From: Alphaproteobacteria bacterium
GTDB taxonomy: Bacteria > Pseudomonadota > Alphaproteobacteria > Thalassobaculales > Thalassobaculaceae
Direction: 5' to 3'
Assembly (NCBI GenBank): GCA_024742275.1
Contig: JANSYS010000009.1
Location: forward strand, 62,001 to 126,000
DNA length: 64,000 bases
Under the pieces are notes generated by a model. The model was not told where the DNA came from, ran no database searches, and worked only from the letters and a program-made list of their open reading frames with translations. The stretch's first letter is position 1. Every line of letters begins with the position of its first letter. The translations under genes were made by a program, and so were the position numbers. This document shows positions 46,555 through 54,545 of this stretch, in pieces.

Positions 46555-48083
46555 TGCGCAACCTGCTCCGACTCGTTCGGATTTTGTGGGTGCTCGCCCG
46601 CCACGGCGTGTTCGAACCCTTGGAGAACATCGCCGAGGCGCCGACCGTTTCTGCCGTCGCGCGATTGGCCCGCCGTCTGCGCGATCCTGCCGTCTCCGGA
46701 CGGTGGGGCGAGCGCCTGACGGCGTCCCTGACCCGGCTTGGGCCGACTTTCATCAAGCTCGGCCAGTCCCTGGCGACCCGAGGCGACCTGATCGGCGAAC
46801 AGGCGTCCGAGGACCTTACCCAACTACAGGACCGGCTGCCCCCCTTCGAGCGTTCCGTCGCCCGTCAGACCCTCGAATATGAGCTCGGCGCACCGGTGGA
46901 GAAGCTGTTCCGGGAGTTCGAGGACGCGCCGATCGCCGCCGCTTCCATCGCCCAGGTCCACCGGGCGGTGACCACCGACGGCCGCAAGGTGGCGGTGAAG
47001 ATTCTGCGCCCGGGCATCGAGGAGGCTGTGGCCCGCGACCTCGACCTGTTCTCCTGGATCGCCGAGACTCTGCAGCGCCATCTGCCCTGGTCGCATCGGT
47101 TCAAGCCGGTCGACACCGTGCGGGTGTTCCGCCAGACGGTGGAGATCGAGATGGACCTGCGGCTCGAGGCGGCGGCGGCTGTCGAGTTGGCCGAGAACTT
47201 CGCCGGGGACACGGTGTTCGCCGTGGCCGAGGTCGACTGGGAGCGCACCACCCGCCGGGTCTTCACCAACCAGTGGATCGACGGCTGCCGCATCGACGAT
47301 ACCCAGGCGCTGGACCGCGCAGGACTGGATCCGACGGAGCTTCTGGCGGCCTCGGCGGGCGTGTTCTTCAACCAGGTGTTCCGCGACGGCTTCTTTCACG
47401 CGGACATGCATCCGGGAAACATGCTGGTGACGCCCGAAGGGACCTTGGTTCCTGTCGATTTCGGCATCATGGGGCGCCTCGATCTGGAGACGCGCTACTA
47501 TCTCGCTGATACGCTGACCGGGTTCCTGCTCGGCGACTGGCGGGCGGTGGCGGAGGTCCATTTCCGCATGGGCATGGTGCCCGCGCACAAGTCCATCGAT
47601 CTGTTCACCCAGGCGGTGCGGTCGATCGGCGAGCCGCTGATGGACAAGCCGCTGAACGAGGTCTCCGTCGCCAAGCTGCTCGGCCAGGTCCTGAGGATCG
47701 CCGCGACCTTCGAGATGGTCGCCCAGCCGCAGCTCCTGCTGCTGCACAAGACCATGGTTGTGTCCGAGGGCGTCGGACGGCGGTTGAATCCGAACGTCAA
47801 CATGTGGGAGCTGGCCCGGCCGCTGATTGAGGCATGGATGCGCGAGAACCGAGGTCCTGAAGCCCGGATTGCGCGGACCGGTGCCGACATCCTGCGCGGC
47901 ATCGAACGCCTGCCGTCGCTGATCCGCCATGCCGACCGGGCGCTCGGCAGTCTGGAGGATGGGGGTTTGCGGCTGCATCCGGACACGGTTCGGCTGATGG
48001 CGCGGGAGCGGGCGCGGCGAACGTATTGGCCGATTGTCGCGGCACTTGCTGCGGGCCTGCTCCTCGGCCTGCTGTTCTCCTGA
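46542..48083 (+). CDS. ubiB: Ubiquinone biosynthesis ADCK-family protein UbiB
   Basis: This 513-residue atypical kinase-like (ADCK/COQ8) protein is required for ubiquinone synthesis, probably as an ATPase that helps extract lipid intermediates. The KxGQ motif lies in FIKLGQSLATR (about residues 71-81); the pseudokinase core includes AAASIAQVHRA, VAVKILRPG, ADMHPGNML and VPVDFGIMG. Two C-terminal membrane helices end LAAGLLLGLLFS. Its start codon belongs to the last copy of a 14 bp tandem repeat, so initiation may depend on reinitiation after ubiE. Confidence 0.95.
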   Translation: MIRSLRNLLRLVRILWVLARHGVFEPLENIAEAPTVSAVARLARRLRDPAVSGRWGERLTASLTRLGPTFIKLGQSLATRGDLIGEQASEDLTQLQDRLPPFERSVARQTLEYELGAPVEKLFREFEDAPIAAASIAQVHRAVTTDGRKVAVKILRPGIEEAVARDLDLFSWIAETLQRHLPWSHRFKPVDTVRVFRQTVEIEMDLRLEAAAAVELAENFAGDTVFAVAEVDWERTTRRVFTNQWIDGCRIDDTQALDRAGLDPTELLAASAGVFFNQVFRDGFFHADMHPGNMLVTPEGTLVPVDFGIMGRLDLETRYYLADTLTGFLLGDWRAVAEVHFRMGMVPAHKSIDLFTQAVRSIGEPLMDKPLNEVSVAKLLGQVLRIAATFEMVAQPQLLLLHKTMVVSEGVGRRLNPNVNMWELARPLIEAWMRENRGPEARIARTGADILRGIERLPSLIRHADRALGSLEDGGLRLHPDTVRLMARERARRTYWPIVAALAAGLLLGLLFS

Positions 48084-48103
48084 TCTCCGGCAGAGGCGGT
48101 CCC

Positions 48104-49009
48104 ATGGCCTTCATCGATCACGTCCGCTTCTGCAACACCCACGACCTGCGGGACTTCGTGCCGTTCCGGGTGGGACAGGCGCGGGTCGGGATGATGCGGC
48201 GGGGATTCTCGATGGAGCTGCGCCGCTTCGGCGCCCTGTTTCATGTGTTCGAGGATCTGGTCCATCTCGATCCGCGACTGACGACCTACGAGGATCGGAC
48301 CAAGGCCGTCGACGAGGCGTTGAGCGCTTTGTCCGAGGACGGCCTGCTGCCGAGGCTGCGCGGCGAGAGGTACCCGGTGATGGAACGGCTGTCGGACCCG
48401 CCGGTCTTCGAGATCGACCGGGCGGCGGCCACCGCCTTCGGCATCATCAACCGCGGGTTCCACCTGAACGGCATCGTCGGCGGGGGCGATGACGCCCGCA
48501 TGTGGGTGGCCCGTCGCGCCTGGGACAAGAGCACCTATCCGGGCCACCTGGACAACGTCGTCGCCGGCGGCCACCCGGTCGGCCACACGGCCGAGGAGAA
48601 CCTGATCAAGGAATGCGCCGAGGAGGCCGGGATCGCCGAGCCGCTGGCCCGTCGGGCGGTGCCGGTTGGCATGGTCTCCTACGTCATGGAGGTCGCGGAC
48701 GGCGGACCCTCGAGCACCGGCGGCGAGATGGGCGGCGGCCTGCGGCGCCACGCGTTCTGGGCCTACGATCTTGACCTGCCCGAGGATTTCCGGCCGAAGC
48801 CGGTCGACGGCGAGGTCGCGGAGTTCATGCTGCTGCCGTGGCGCGAGGTCGCCGACATCGTGGAACGCGGCCCGATCGGGGGGCCGGAGGGATTCAAGTA
48901 CAACTGCAATCTGGTCGTGATCGACTGGCTGCTCCGAACCGGCCGCATCGCCCCCGATCACCCGGACTACCTGGACCTCTGCACCGGCCTGCACGCGGTG
49001 TTTCCGTAG
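48104..49009 (+). CDS. DUF4743/NUDIX hydrolase
   Basis: This 301-residue protein has an N-terminal DUF4743 domain (about 1-125, MAFIDHVRFCNTHDLRDFVPF, FGIINRGFHLNG) and a C-terminal NUDIX domain resembling the fungal Tnr3/plant Nudix 20/24 group, reported to act on oxidised thiamine diphosphates. The Nudix box reads GGHPVGHTAEENLIKECAEEAG: the core glutamates EE are present, but the usual first Glu and Arg of the box are His/Thr and Lys, as I recall for this subfamily. The ATG at 48104 follows ubiB by 20 bp, so they may be co-transcribed. Confidence 0.85.
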   Translation: MAFIDHVRFCNTHDLRDFVPFRVGQARVGMMRRGFSMELRRFGALFHVFEDLVHLDPRLTTYEDRTKAVDEALSALSEDGLLPRLRGERYPVMERLSDPPVFEIDRAAATAFGIINRGFHLNGIVGGGDDARMWVARRAWDKSTYPGHLDNVVAGGHPVGHTAEENLIKECAEEAGIAEPLARRAVPVGMVSYVMEVADGGPSSTGGEMGGGLRRHAFWAYDLDLPEDFRPKPVDGEVAEFMLLPWREVADIVERGPIGGPEGFKYNCNLVVIDWLLRTGRIAPDHPDYLDLCTGLHAVFP

Positions 49010-49024
49010 GGGGGTGGCCCCCTG

Positions 49025-49145
49025 CACTCCCCATTTCCCTCACACGCCCTGGCCCTGTGCCGGGGTGAAACCAGGGGCATGCGGAACGCCTCCAGTTGTC
49101 CGCCCGCGCGGATCCGATCGCCCCGGCACAAGGCCGGGGAGTGGC
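49025..49145 (+). repeat. Palindrome-ended intergenic element, copy A
   Basis: About 120 bp, nearly 90% identical to copy B at 49501-49622 and in the same orientation. Its core is bounded by inverted ends GGCCCTGTGCCGGGG (49051-49065) and CCCCGGCACAAGGCC (49121-49135). Such REP/MITE-like elements with GGCACAAGGCC ends are frequent between genes in alphaproteobacterial genomes. It ends 16 bp from the GIY-YIG stop codon. Confidence 0.85.
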
Positions 49146-49160
49146 GATAGTGCGAACCGA

Positions 49161-49451
49161 TCACTCCACGAACCACTCCGCTGCGAGATCCCGCCAATGC
49201 GGGTTGTCGCGTTCGATCAGGTTGAACTTCCACTCGCGGCGCCAGCGTTTCAGGCTGCGTTCGCGATGCCACGCGGGCGCCAGATCCTCATATGCTTCGA
49301 AATAGACCAGCGTGGCTATGGCGTGTCGTGCTGTGTCGCCCGGCAGGATCTCCGTTCGATGCTGCCAGACCCGTCGCCGCAGATCGCTCGTCCGCCCGAC
49401 ATACAGCTTGCCGTAGGGTCGGCTCGCCAGGATGTAGACGAAGAAGGCCAT
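49161..49451 (-). CDS. GIY-YIG nuclease superfamily protein (UPF0213-like)
   Basis: This 96-residue single-domain protein has the order VYILAS (GIY-like strand), KLYVGRTSDLRRRVWQHR (YIG strand with the catalytic Arg), YFEAYEDLAPAWHRERSLKRWRREWKFNLI with the metal-binding Glu on the helix, and NPHWRDLAAEWF at the end. This matches the small GIY-YIG proteins of the UPF0213/YhbQ type, some of which cut branched or single-stranded DNA. The ATG at 49451 is chosen because it directly precedes FFVYILAS. Two direct copies of a palindrome-ended element bracket the gene. Confidence 0.88.
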   Translation of the reverse strand: MAFFVYILASRPYGKLYVGRTSDLRRRVWQHRTEILPGDTARHAIATLVYFEAYEDLAPAWHRERSLKRWRREWKFNLIERDNPHWRDLAAEWFVE

Positions 49452-49500
49452 GCGGAACCTATGGGCACCCGCAGGCCGTTCTTTCTCATTCCACTCCTGC

Positions 49501-49622
49501 CAACTCCCCATCCCCTCACACTCCCTGGCCTTGTGCCGGGATGAGACCAGGGGCATGCGGAACGCTTCCGGTTATCCGCCCGCGTGGATCCGATCGCCCC
49601 GGCACAAGGCCGGGGATAGGCG
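49501..49622 (+). repeat. Palindrome-ended intergenic element, copy B
   Basis: Direct repeat of copy A, starting 50 bp upstream of the GIY-YIG start codon. Its core ends are GGCCTTGTGCCGGG (49527-49540) and CCCCGGCACAAGGCC (49597-49611), an almost perfect inverted pair. The offset between copies is 476 bp. Confidence 0.85.
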
Positions 49623-49655
49623 GGGAGCAAGCGGGTGAGAGAAACCTGGAGACGG

Positions 49656-50501
49656 CTAGCCGAACCCAACCCTCTTCCGGATCTCCGCTGCGGTCACCCC
49701 GCCGTCGCGCAGCGCCTTGAGCGTCAAGGAGCGGTCGCGCTTGGCGAAGCGGCGGCCGGTTTCGGGGTCCACCAGGAGCGGGTGGTGGGCATAGTCCGGC
49801 ACCGGCAGGTCCAACAGGGCCTGAAGCAGGCGGTGGACATGGGTCGCCTGGAACAGGTCCTCGCCTCGGGTCACCAGGGTCACACCCTGGAGCGCGTCGT
49901 CGACCGTAACCGCGAGATGGTAGGAGGTGGCCACGTCCTTCCGCGCCAGCACCACGTCGCCGAACAGCTCGGGTCGCGCCGCCTGCTCCCCGTGGCTCCG
50001 GTCGCTCCAGGTCAGGGGCCCCGTCCGGCGCACGGCTTCGGCCATGCGCAGGCGCAGGGCATAGGGCTCTCCCGTCGCCTCGCGCCGGGCCCGCTCCGCC
50101 GCCGGCATCAGCGCGTCCGTTCCCGTGACCGCCGGGCCGTCCGGGCCCATCATCGGCCGGTGGTGCGGCGCCGACAGGGCGTCGTCCAACTCCTTGCGGG
50201 AATGGAAGCACTTGTAGAGCAGGCCCATATCGTCGAGGCGGTCCAGCGCCGTCCGGTAGTCGTTCATTTGATCGGACTGGCGGCGGACCGGCTGCTCCCA
50301 GGCGAGACCGAGCCAGGCAAGGTCATCCAGGATCGCGGCCTCGAACTCGGGCCGGCAGCGGGTCCGGTCGATATCCTCGATCCGCACGAGGAATCTGTCG
50401 CCGCCGGACCGATCGACGAAGGATGCCGCATGCAGGGCCGAATAGGCATGACCGAGATGCAGTAGGCCGGTCGGGCTCGGGGCGAAGCGGGTGGTGGTCA
50501 T
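49656..50501 (-). CDS. gluQ: Glutamyl-Q tRNA(Asp) synthetase
   Basis: This 281-residue protein is a truncated glutamyl-tRNA synthetase lacking the anticodon-binding domain; the family attaches glutamate to queuosine in tRNA-Asp. It has the class I motifs FAPSPTGLLHLGHAYSAL (HIGH-like) and RRFAKRDRSLTL (KMSKS-like), and RIEDIDRTRCRPEF. The usual zinc-binding CxC pair after the Y-K segment reads YKCFHSRKEL, so the zinc site looks reduced or lost. It is convergent on the repeat-framed GIY-YIG gene and divergent from the esterase. Confidence 0.9.
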   Translation of the reverse strand: MTTTRFAPSPTGLLHLGHAYSALHAASFVDRSGGDRFLVRIEDIDRTRCRPEFEAAILDDLAWLGLAWEQPVRRQSDQMNDYRTALDRLDDMGLLYKCFHSRKELDDALSAPHHRPMMGPDGPAVTGTDALMPAAERARREATGEPYALRLRMAEAVRRTGPLTWSDRSHGEQAARPELFGDVVLARKDVATSYHLAVTVDDALQGVTLVTRGEDLFQATHVHRLLQALLDLPVPDYAHHPLLVDPETGRRFAKRDRSLTLKALRDGGVTAAEIRKRVGFG

Positions 50502-50554
50502 CCCCGCTCGGTACCGCTAGGGTCGCGGCCGGTCAACTGAAGGGATAGGCGGCC

Positions 50555-51223
50555 ATGGCACAGGGACAGGCAACGGAACTTGACGGCCCGCGGGTCGGAC
50601 CTGCGAACGGCGGTGCCGCGGACGCACTGGTGGTCATGCTGCACGGGCTGGGCGCGGACGGAAACGACCTCATCGGCATCGCGCCGGTCTGGGGCCGGGA
50701 CCTGCCGTCCGTGGCGTTTTCCTCCCCAAACGCGCCCTATCCCTGCGACATGGCGCCGTTCGGTCGGCAGTGGTTCAGCCTCCAGAGCCGCGACCCGGCG
50801 GACATGCTGGCGGGGATCCGGACGGCCGCTCCCATTCTCAACGCATATCTGGACGCGGAACTGGCGCGCGTCGGCCTCGGGCCGGACAAGCTTGCGCTCG
50901 TGGGGTTCAGCCAGGGTACGATGATGTCGCTGTATACCGCGTTGCGGCGCCCGGCACCGGTCGCCGGTATCGTGGGCTACTCCGGGGCGCTGATCGCTGG
51001 TGATCTTCCCGACGATCCGATTACCGCCAAGCCGCCGGTCGTGCTGGTCCACGGGACGGCGGACGAGGTTGTGCCGTTCGGCGCCATGGAAGCGGCGGAG
51101 ATCGGGCTCTCCGGGGCCGGGCTCGCCGTCGAATCGGTGCCGCGTCCGGGGCTCGGCCACGGTATCGACGAGGTCGGTCTCGGAGTGGGCGCCGCGTTTC
51201 TGCGCCGGGTTCTAGGGGTTTAA
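50555..51223 (+). CDS. Carboxylesterase/phospholipase (YpfH-like alpha/beta hydrolase)
   Basis: This 222-residue cytoplasmic hydrolase has the oxyanion segment VMLHGLGADGNDL, the nucleophile elbow VGFSQGTMMSLY (Ser at about 119), Asp in VHGTADEVVPF and the His in PGLGHGIDE, a complete triad. The size and GFSQG sequence match the small carboxylesterase/acyl-protein thioesterase-like family (YpfH, EstB). It likely acts on short-chain esters or lysophospholipids. It is divergent from gluQ with a 53 bp gap. Confidence 0.88.
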   Translation: MAQGQATELDGPRVGPANGGAADALVVMLHGLGADGNDLIGIAPVWGRDLPSVAFSSPNAPYPCDMAPFGRQWFSLQSRDPADMLAGIRTAAPILNAYLDAELARVGLGPDKLALVGFSQGTMMSLYTALRRPAPVAGIVGYSGALIAGDLPDDPITAKPPVVLVHGTADEVVPFGAMEAAEIGLSGAGLAVESVPRPGLGHGIDEVGLGVGAAFLRRVLGV

Positions 51224-51453
51224 CGGCGCCTGCGGCGGGGCCTTGCGGGGACCATAAAACTGTAACAACATATAGATATACAGCGACTTGAAGCTTGGCA
51301 CGAACTCCCCATCGGACGGGTGGTCACTGCGATGCGAGTTGAGTGGGACGACAAGATGTTGTGGTGCGGTTTGCGGCGAGCCTCCGGCGCGCAAGCCGAC
51401 GGTCGCCCCGGTCCCGCGCCGCGCACCCCCACGAGTCGACGGAGGGATGCGCG

Positions 51454-52062
51454 GTGACCGGCCCGGACGCAGCACCCGCGCTCGTCCTGAACGCCGATTT
51501 CCGGCCGCTTTCCTACTTTCCCCTTTCCCTCTGGTCCTGGCAGGACGCGGTGAAAGCGGTGTTTCTGGATCGGGTCAACATCGTTTCCGAGTACGATACG
51601 ACCGTCCGCAGCCCAAGCTTCGAGATGCGGCTGCCGAGCGTGATCGCCCTGAAGGAATACGTCCATCAGTCGCGGCGCCCGGCCTTCACCCGGTTCAACG
51701 TCTTCCTGCGCGACCGGTTCTCCTGCCAGTACTGCGGCGAGCGCTTCCCAACCCAGGATCTGACCTTCGACCATGTGGTCCCGCGCTCGCGCGGCGGACG
51801 AACGAGTTGGGAGAACGTGGTCACCGCCTGCGGGGCGTGCAACCTGTTCAAGGGGAACCACATGCCCCGGGATATCGGAATGGTTCCGATCGCCGCTCCG
51901 AAGCAGCCGAGCGCCTACGAATTGCAGCAGAGCGGCCGGGGGTTCCCGCCGAACTACCTGCATGAGAGCTGGCGGGACTACCTCTATTGGGACATCGAAC
52001 TCGAGCACGACGACGCGGGCGACGCCCTGACGCGGATCACGGCGACATCGCCCGCCTTCTGA
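51454..52062 (+). CDS. HNH endonuclease family protein
   Basis: This 202-residue protein begins VLNADFRPLSYFPLSLWSWQDAVK, the N-terminal signature of a common bacterial HNH family, and has a treble-clef nuclease core with CQYCGERF, TFDHVVPRSRGG (catalytic His), NVVTACGACNLFKGN. A C-terminal PPNYLHESWRDYLYWDIELEHD segment is typical. The GTG at 51454 follows GGAGGG by seven bases and is the best start; upstream in-frame residues are arginine-rich and non-conserved. The biological substrate of this family is not established. An AT-rich island lies about 190 bp upstream. Confidence 0.87.
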   Translation: MTGPDAAPALVLNADFRPLSYFPLSLWSWQDAVKAVFLDRVNIVSEYDTTVRSPSFEMRLPSVIALKEYVHQSRRPAFTRFNVFLRDRFSCQYCGERFPTQDLTFDHVVPRSRGGRTSWENVVTACGACNLFKGNHMPRDIGMVPIAAPKQPSAYELQQSGRGFPPNYLHESWRDYLYWDIELEHDDAGDALTRITATSPAF

Positions 52063-52084
52063 CGCCGGCGGGCCGGATCGACTT

Positions 52085-52735
52085 TCAGTACAGGCGATTT
52101 TTTTCGGAATCGGCGATTCGGCGGTCGGCCTCGGCGACGTCGATCTCCGCGCCCTCGACCTGATCGGCGATCATCTGACCGAGCGACGGCAGGACCTTGC
52201 GCTCGACCTTGTAGTCCTCGGTCCACAGCTTGGACCGCACCAGCGCCTTGGCGCAGTGCAGGTACATTTCCTCGACCTCGACCAGAATGCCGGTCTTCGG
52301 CAAGCGGTCGCGGACGGCGAACCGCGCGAGCATTTCGGTGTCGGCGATCACCCTGGCGCGGCCGTTGATGCGCAGGGTCTCGTTGACGCCGGGAATCAGG
52401 AACAGGATGCCGACACCCGGGTTCTCGGTCAGGTTGCCGAGGGTGTCGATCCGATTGTTGCCGGGGCGGTCGGGGATCAGGATCGTGCGGTCGTCCAGAA
52501 CGGCCACGAATCCTGGCGCGTCTCCTTTGGGCGAGACATCTCCCAGGCCGTCGGCGCCCTGGGTCGAGATGACCAGGAACGGAGAGAGTTCGATGAAGCG
52601 CTTCGCGTGCTTGTCGAGATGGGCGAGCTGCTTCCTCGCGGCCAATTCGCTCGGGTGCCCGTAGATGTCGCGCAGCGCCGTTTCGGTTTCTAGAACGCTC
52701 CGTGTCGCAGCGTGCTCGCTCGTGCCAGTATCCAT
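52085..52735 (-). CDS. Pyridoxamine 5'-phosphate oxidase-family protein (FMN-binding)
   Basis: This 216-residue protein has a split-barrel FMN-binding fold. The segments LSPFLVISTQGADGLGDVSPKGDAPGFV, RTILIPDRPGNNRIDTLGNL and GVGILFLIPGVNETLRINGRARV match the PPOX subfamily annotated as MSMEG_1061/DR2398-like, whose physiological reaction is not known. The C-terminal EEMYLHCAKALVRSKLW is characteristic. It converges on the HNH gene (22 bp apart). The ATG at 52735 is used. Confidence 0.88.
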   Translation of the reverse strand: MDTGTSEHAATRSVLETETALRDIYGHPSELAARKQLAHLDKHAKRFIELSPFLVISTQGADGLGDVSPKGDAPGFVAVLDDRTILIPDRPGNNRIDTLGNLTENPGVGILFLIPGVNETLRINGRARVIADTEMLARFAVRDRLPKTGILVEVEEMYLHCAKALVRSKLWTEDYKVERKVLPSLGQMIADQVEGAEIDVAEADRRIADSEKNRLY

Positions 52736-52843
52736 CAAGGGAACTCCGGGTTCGCGCCGGCTTCGCGTCGGCCGGCGACTCGGCTAGACTCGGTGTGCTG
52801 GCTGCGACGCTAGCAGACAAGACTGTGTGGGACCATCGACCAT

Positions 52844-53332
52844 ATGCCTAGTGGAACGAGTCAAACGCGCCGCCTGACGCGTGTCATGGAGGGCGTGCTG
52901 GCAAGCTTCGACTACAACGGGCTTCTCGCCCTTGTGGTCGAGCCCGACGAGGATAATCGCACGCTCCTTGTCCGCGCCCTGGTCGATCTGGGCTTTCCGA
53001 TGCCGCTGGTCGCCCACAATGCCGCGGCGGCGCTGTATGCCGCCGAGGAGATAACGCCAGCTTTTCTTGTCCTGGACGCCCGGCTCGATGGGCCGGACGG
53101 AGCGGACGGGTTCGAGTTCCTGCAGAAGATTCGGGAAGACTCGACGACCTTGCCCGCCGATATTCCGGTGGTCCTCCTGGCCGGGACGGTCGACGACTTC
53201 GCCGTCGGCGAGGCGAGGCGGCTGGGTGTCGACGTCGTGCTGACCAAGCCGGTGCCGGCGAAACGCCTGCAGAACCGAGTGAACGCCCTGTTGATGAAGC
53301 GGTTTGCGGATCGGGTTTCATGGGGAAAGTAG
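52844..53332 (+). CDS. Single-domain response regulator receiver
   Basis: This 162-residue protein is a stand-alone receiver. The residues for phosphorylation are present: acidic pocket residues in VVEPDEDNR (Glu33/Asp35), phosphoacceptor Asp78 in FLVLDARLDG, Thr in LLAGTVDD and Lys in VVLTKPVPAK. There is no output domain, so it should act by protein-protein contact or phosphate relay. No kinase is adjacent. Its last 13 bp overlap the start of agmatine deiminase. The first ~25 residues are outside the fold, so a start at residue 15 is possible. Confidence 0.85.
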   Translation: MPSGTSQTRRLTRVMEGVLASFDYNGLLALVVEPDEDNRTLLVRALVDLGFPMPLVAHNAAAALYAAEEITPAFLVLDARLDGPDGADGFEFLQKIREDSTTLPADIPVVLLAGTVDDFAVGEARRLGVDVVLTKPVPAKRLQNRVNALLMKRFADRVSWGK

Positions 53333-54444
53333 CGGACGCGACTGCGGCGGCCCTGACGGGCACGCCGGCGGCGGATGGGTACCGGATGCCGGGCGAGTTC
53401 GAGAGCCATGCGGGAACTTGGATGTTGTGGCCCGAGCGCGGCGACACCTGGCGCGAGGACGCGGCGCCCGCCGAAGAGGCGTTCGCCCGCGTCGCCGCCG
53501 CGATCGTCGAGGAGGAACCCCTGACCGTCGGCGTCTCGTCGCGTCGTCTGGCGCGCGCACGGTCCTGTTTGCCGGGGGCGGTCGCCGTGGTGGAACTCGA
53601 AAGCGACGACGCCTGGATGCGGGATGTCGGACCGACCGTCGTCATCGACGGCGCAGGTGGCCGGCGTGCGGTCGACTGGACCTTCAATGCCTGGGGCGGC
53701 GCGGCGCATGGCCTGTACTCCGAGTGGCGGTCCGACGATGCCGTCGCCGCGGCGGTCGCCTCGATCGAGGGAATGCCGCGCTATCGCGCGCCGCTGATCC
53801 AGGAAGGCGGAGGGCTCCACACGGACGGCGCGGGAACCGTCTTCGTCACCGAGGAATGCGTTCTCAGCGTCGGCCGAAATGCCGGGCTTGGACGCGACGC
53901 CTGCGAGGATCTCCTCAAGGCGTATACGGGGGCAGGGCAGGTGGTCTGGTTGCCCCGGGGTGTTTTCGCAGACGAGACCACGGGCCATGTCGACAACCTA
54001 TTGCACGTCCCGGCCCCGGATCTGGTGATGCTGAGCTGGACCGACGACGCCGACGATCCCCAGCACCCGCGCTCGGCTGAGGCGCTCGCCGTGCTTGAGA
54101 CCGCCTGCGATCTCGGCGGCAACCCTTATCGGATCGTGAAGCTGCCGATGCCTGGACCGTTGCATATGACCGAGGAGGAGGCCGACGGTCTGAACCCGGC
54201 GGTGGGCAGCAAGCCGCGCGCCGCTGGCGACCGGCTCGCGGGATCCTACGCGAATTTCTACCTCGTCGAGGGACGCGTGCTAGTGCCGCTGCTCGACCCG
54301 CGGACGGACGACACGGCGTGTCGGATCATCGCAGATGCGCTCCCGGACCGGGAGGTCGTCGGTATCCCTGCCCGCGAGATCCTACTCGGCGGCGGCAATA
54401 TCCATTGCATCACCCAGCAGATTCCGGCCGCGAAACCGCAATAA
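53320..54444 (+). CDS. aguA: Agmatine deiminase
   Basis: This 374-residue guanidino-group hydrolase converts agmatine to N-carbamoylputrescine and ammonia on the route to putrescine. The family motifs are MPGEFESHAGTWMLWP, DAWMRDVGPT, FNAWGG, EGGGLHTDGAGT with catalytic residues, TTGHVDNL and the C-terminal GGGNIHCITQQIP with the nucleophile Cys363. Full length is normal. The next enzyme, N-carbamoylputrescine amidase, is not adjacent. It overlaps the receiver gene by 13 bp. Confidence 0.95.
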   Translation: MGKVADATAAALTGTPAADGYRMPGEFESHAGTWMLWPERGDTWREDAAPAEEAFARVAAAIVEEEPLTVGVSSRRLARARSCLPGAVAVVELESDDAWMRDVGPTVVIDGAGGRRAVDWTFNAWGGAAHGLYSEWRSDDAVAAAVASIEGMPRYRAPLIQEGGGLHTDGAGTVFVTEECVLSVGRNAGLGRDACEDLLKAYTGAGQVVWLPRGVFADETTGHVDNLLHVPAPDLVMLSWTDDADDPQHPRSAEALAVLETACDLGGNPYRIVKLPMPGPLHMTEEEADGLNPAVGSKPRAAGDRLAGSYANFYLVEGRVLVPLLDPRTDDTACRIIADALPDREVVGIPAREILLGGGNIHCITQQIPAAKPQ

Positions 54445-54545
54445 TGTCGTGAGCGCGCCACAACTTTGGACTATGGTCCGCGCGATCCCGAACACGTGAT
54501 CCCATCGATCAGAATTCTGTCGTTCCGTTGCCAGGAGCCCCTCGA

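Noticed and set aside
49018..49160. Reading frames with PG-rich residues in the repeat copies (for example LTRPGPVPG-like)
   Set aside because: These come from translating the palindromic intergenic element, a common false coding signal in related genomes.
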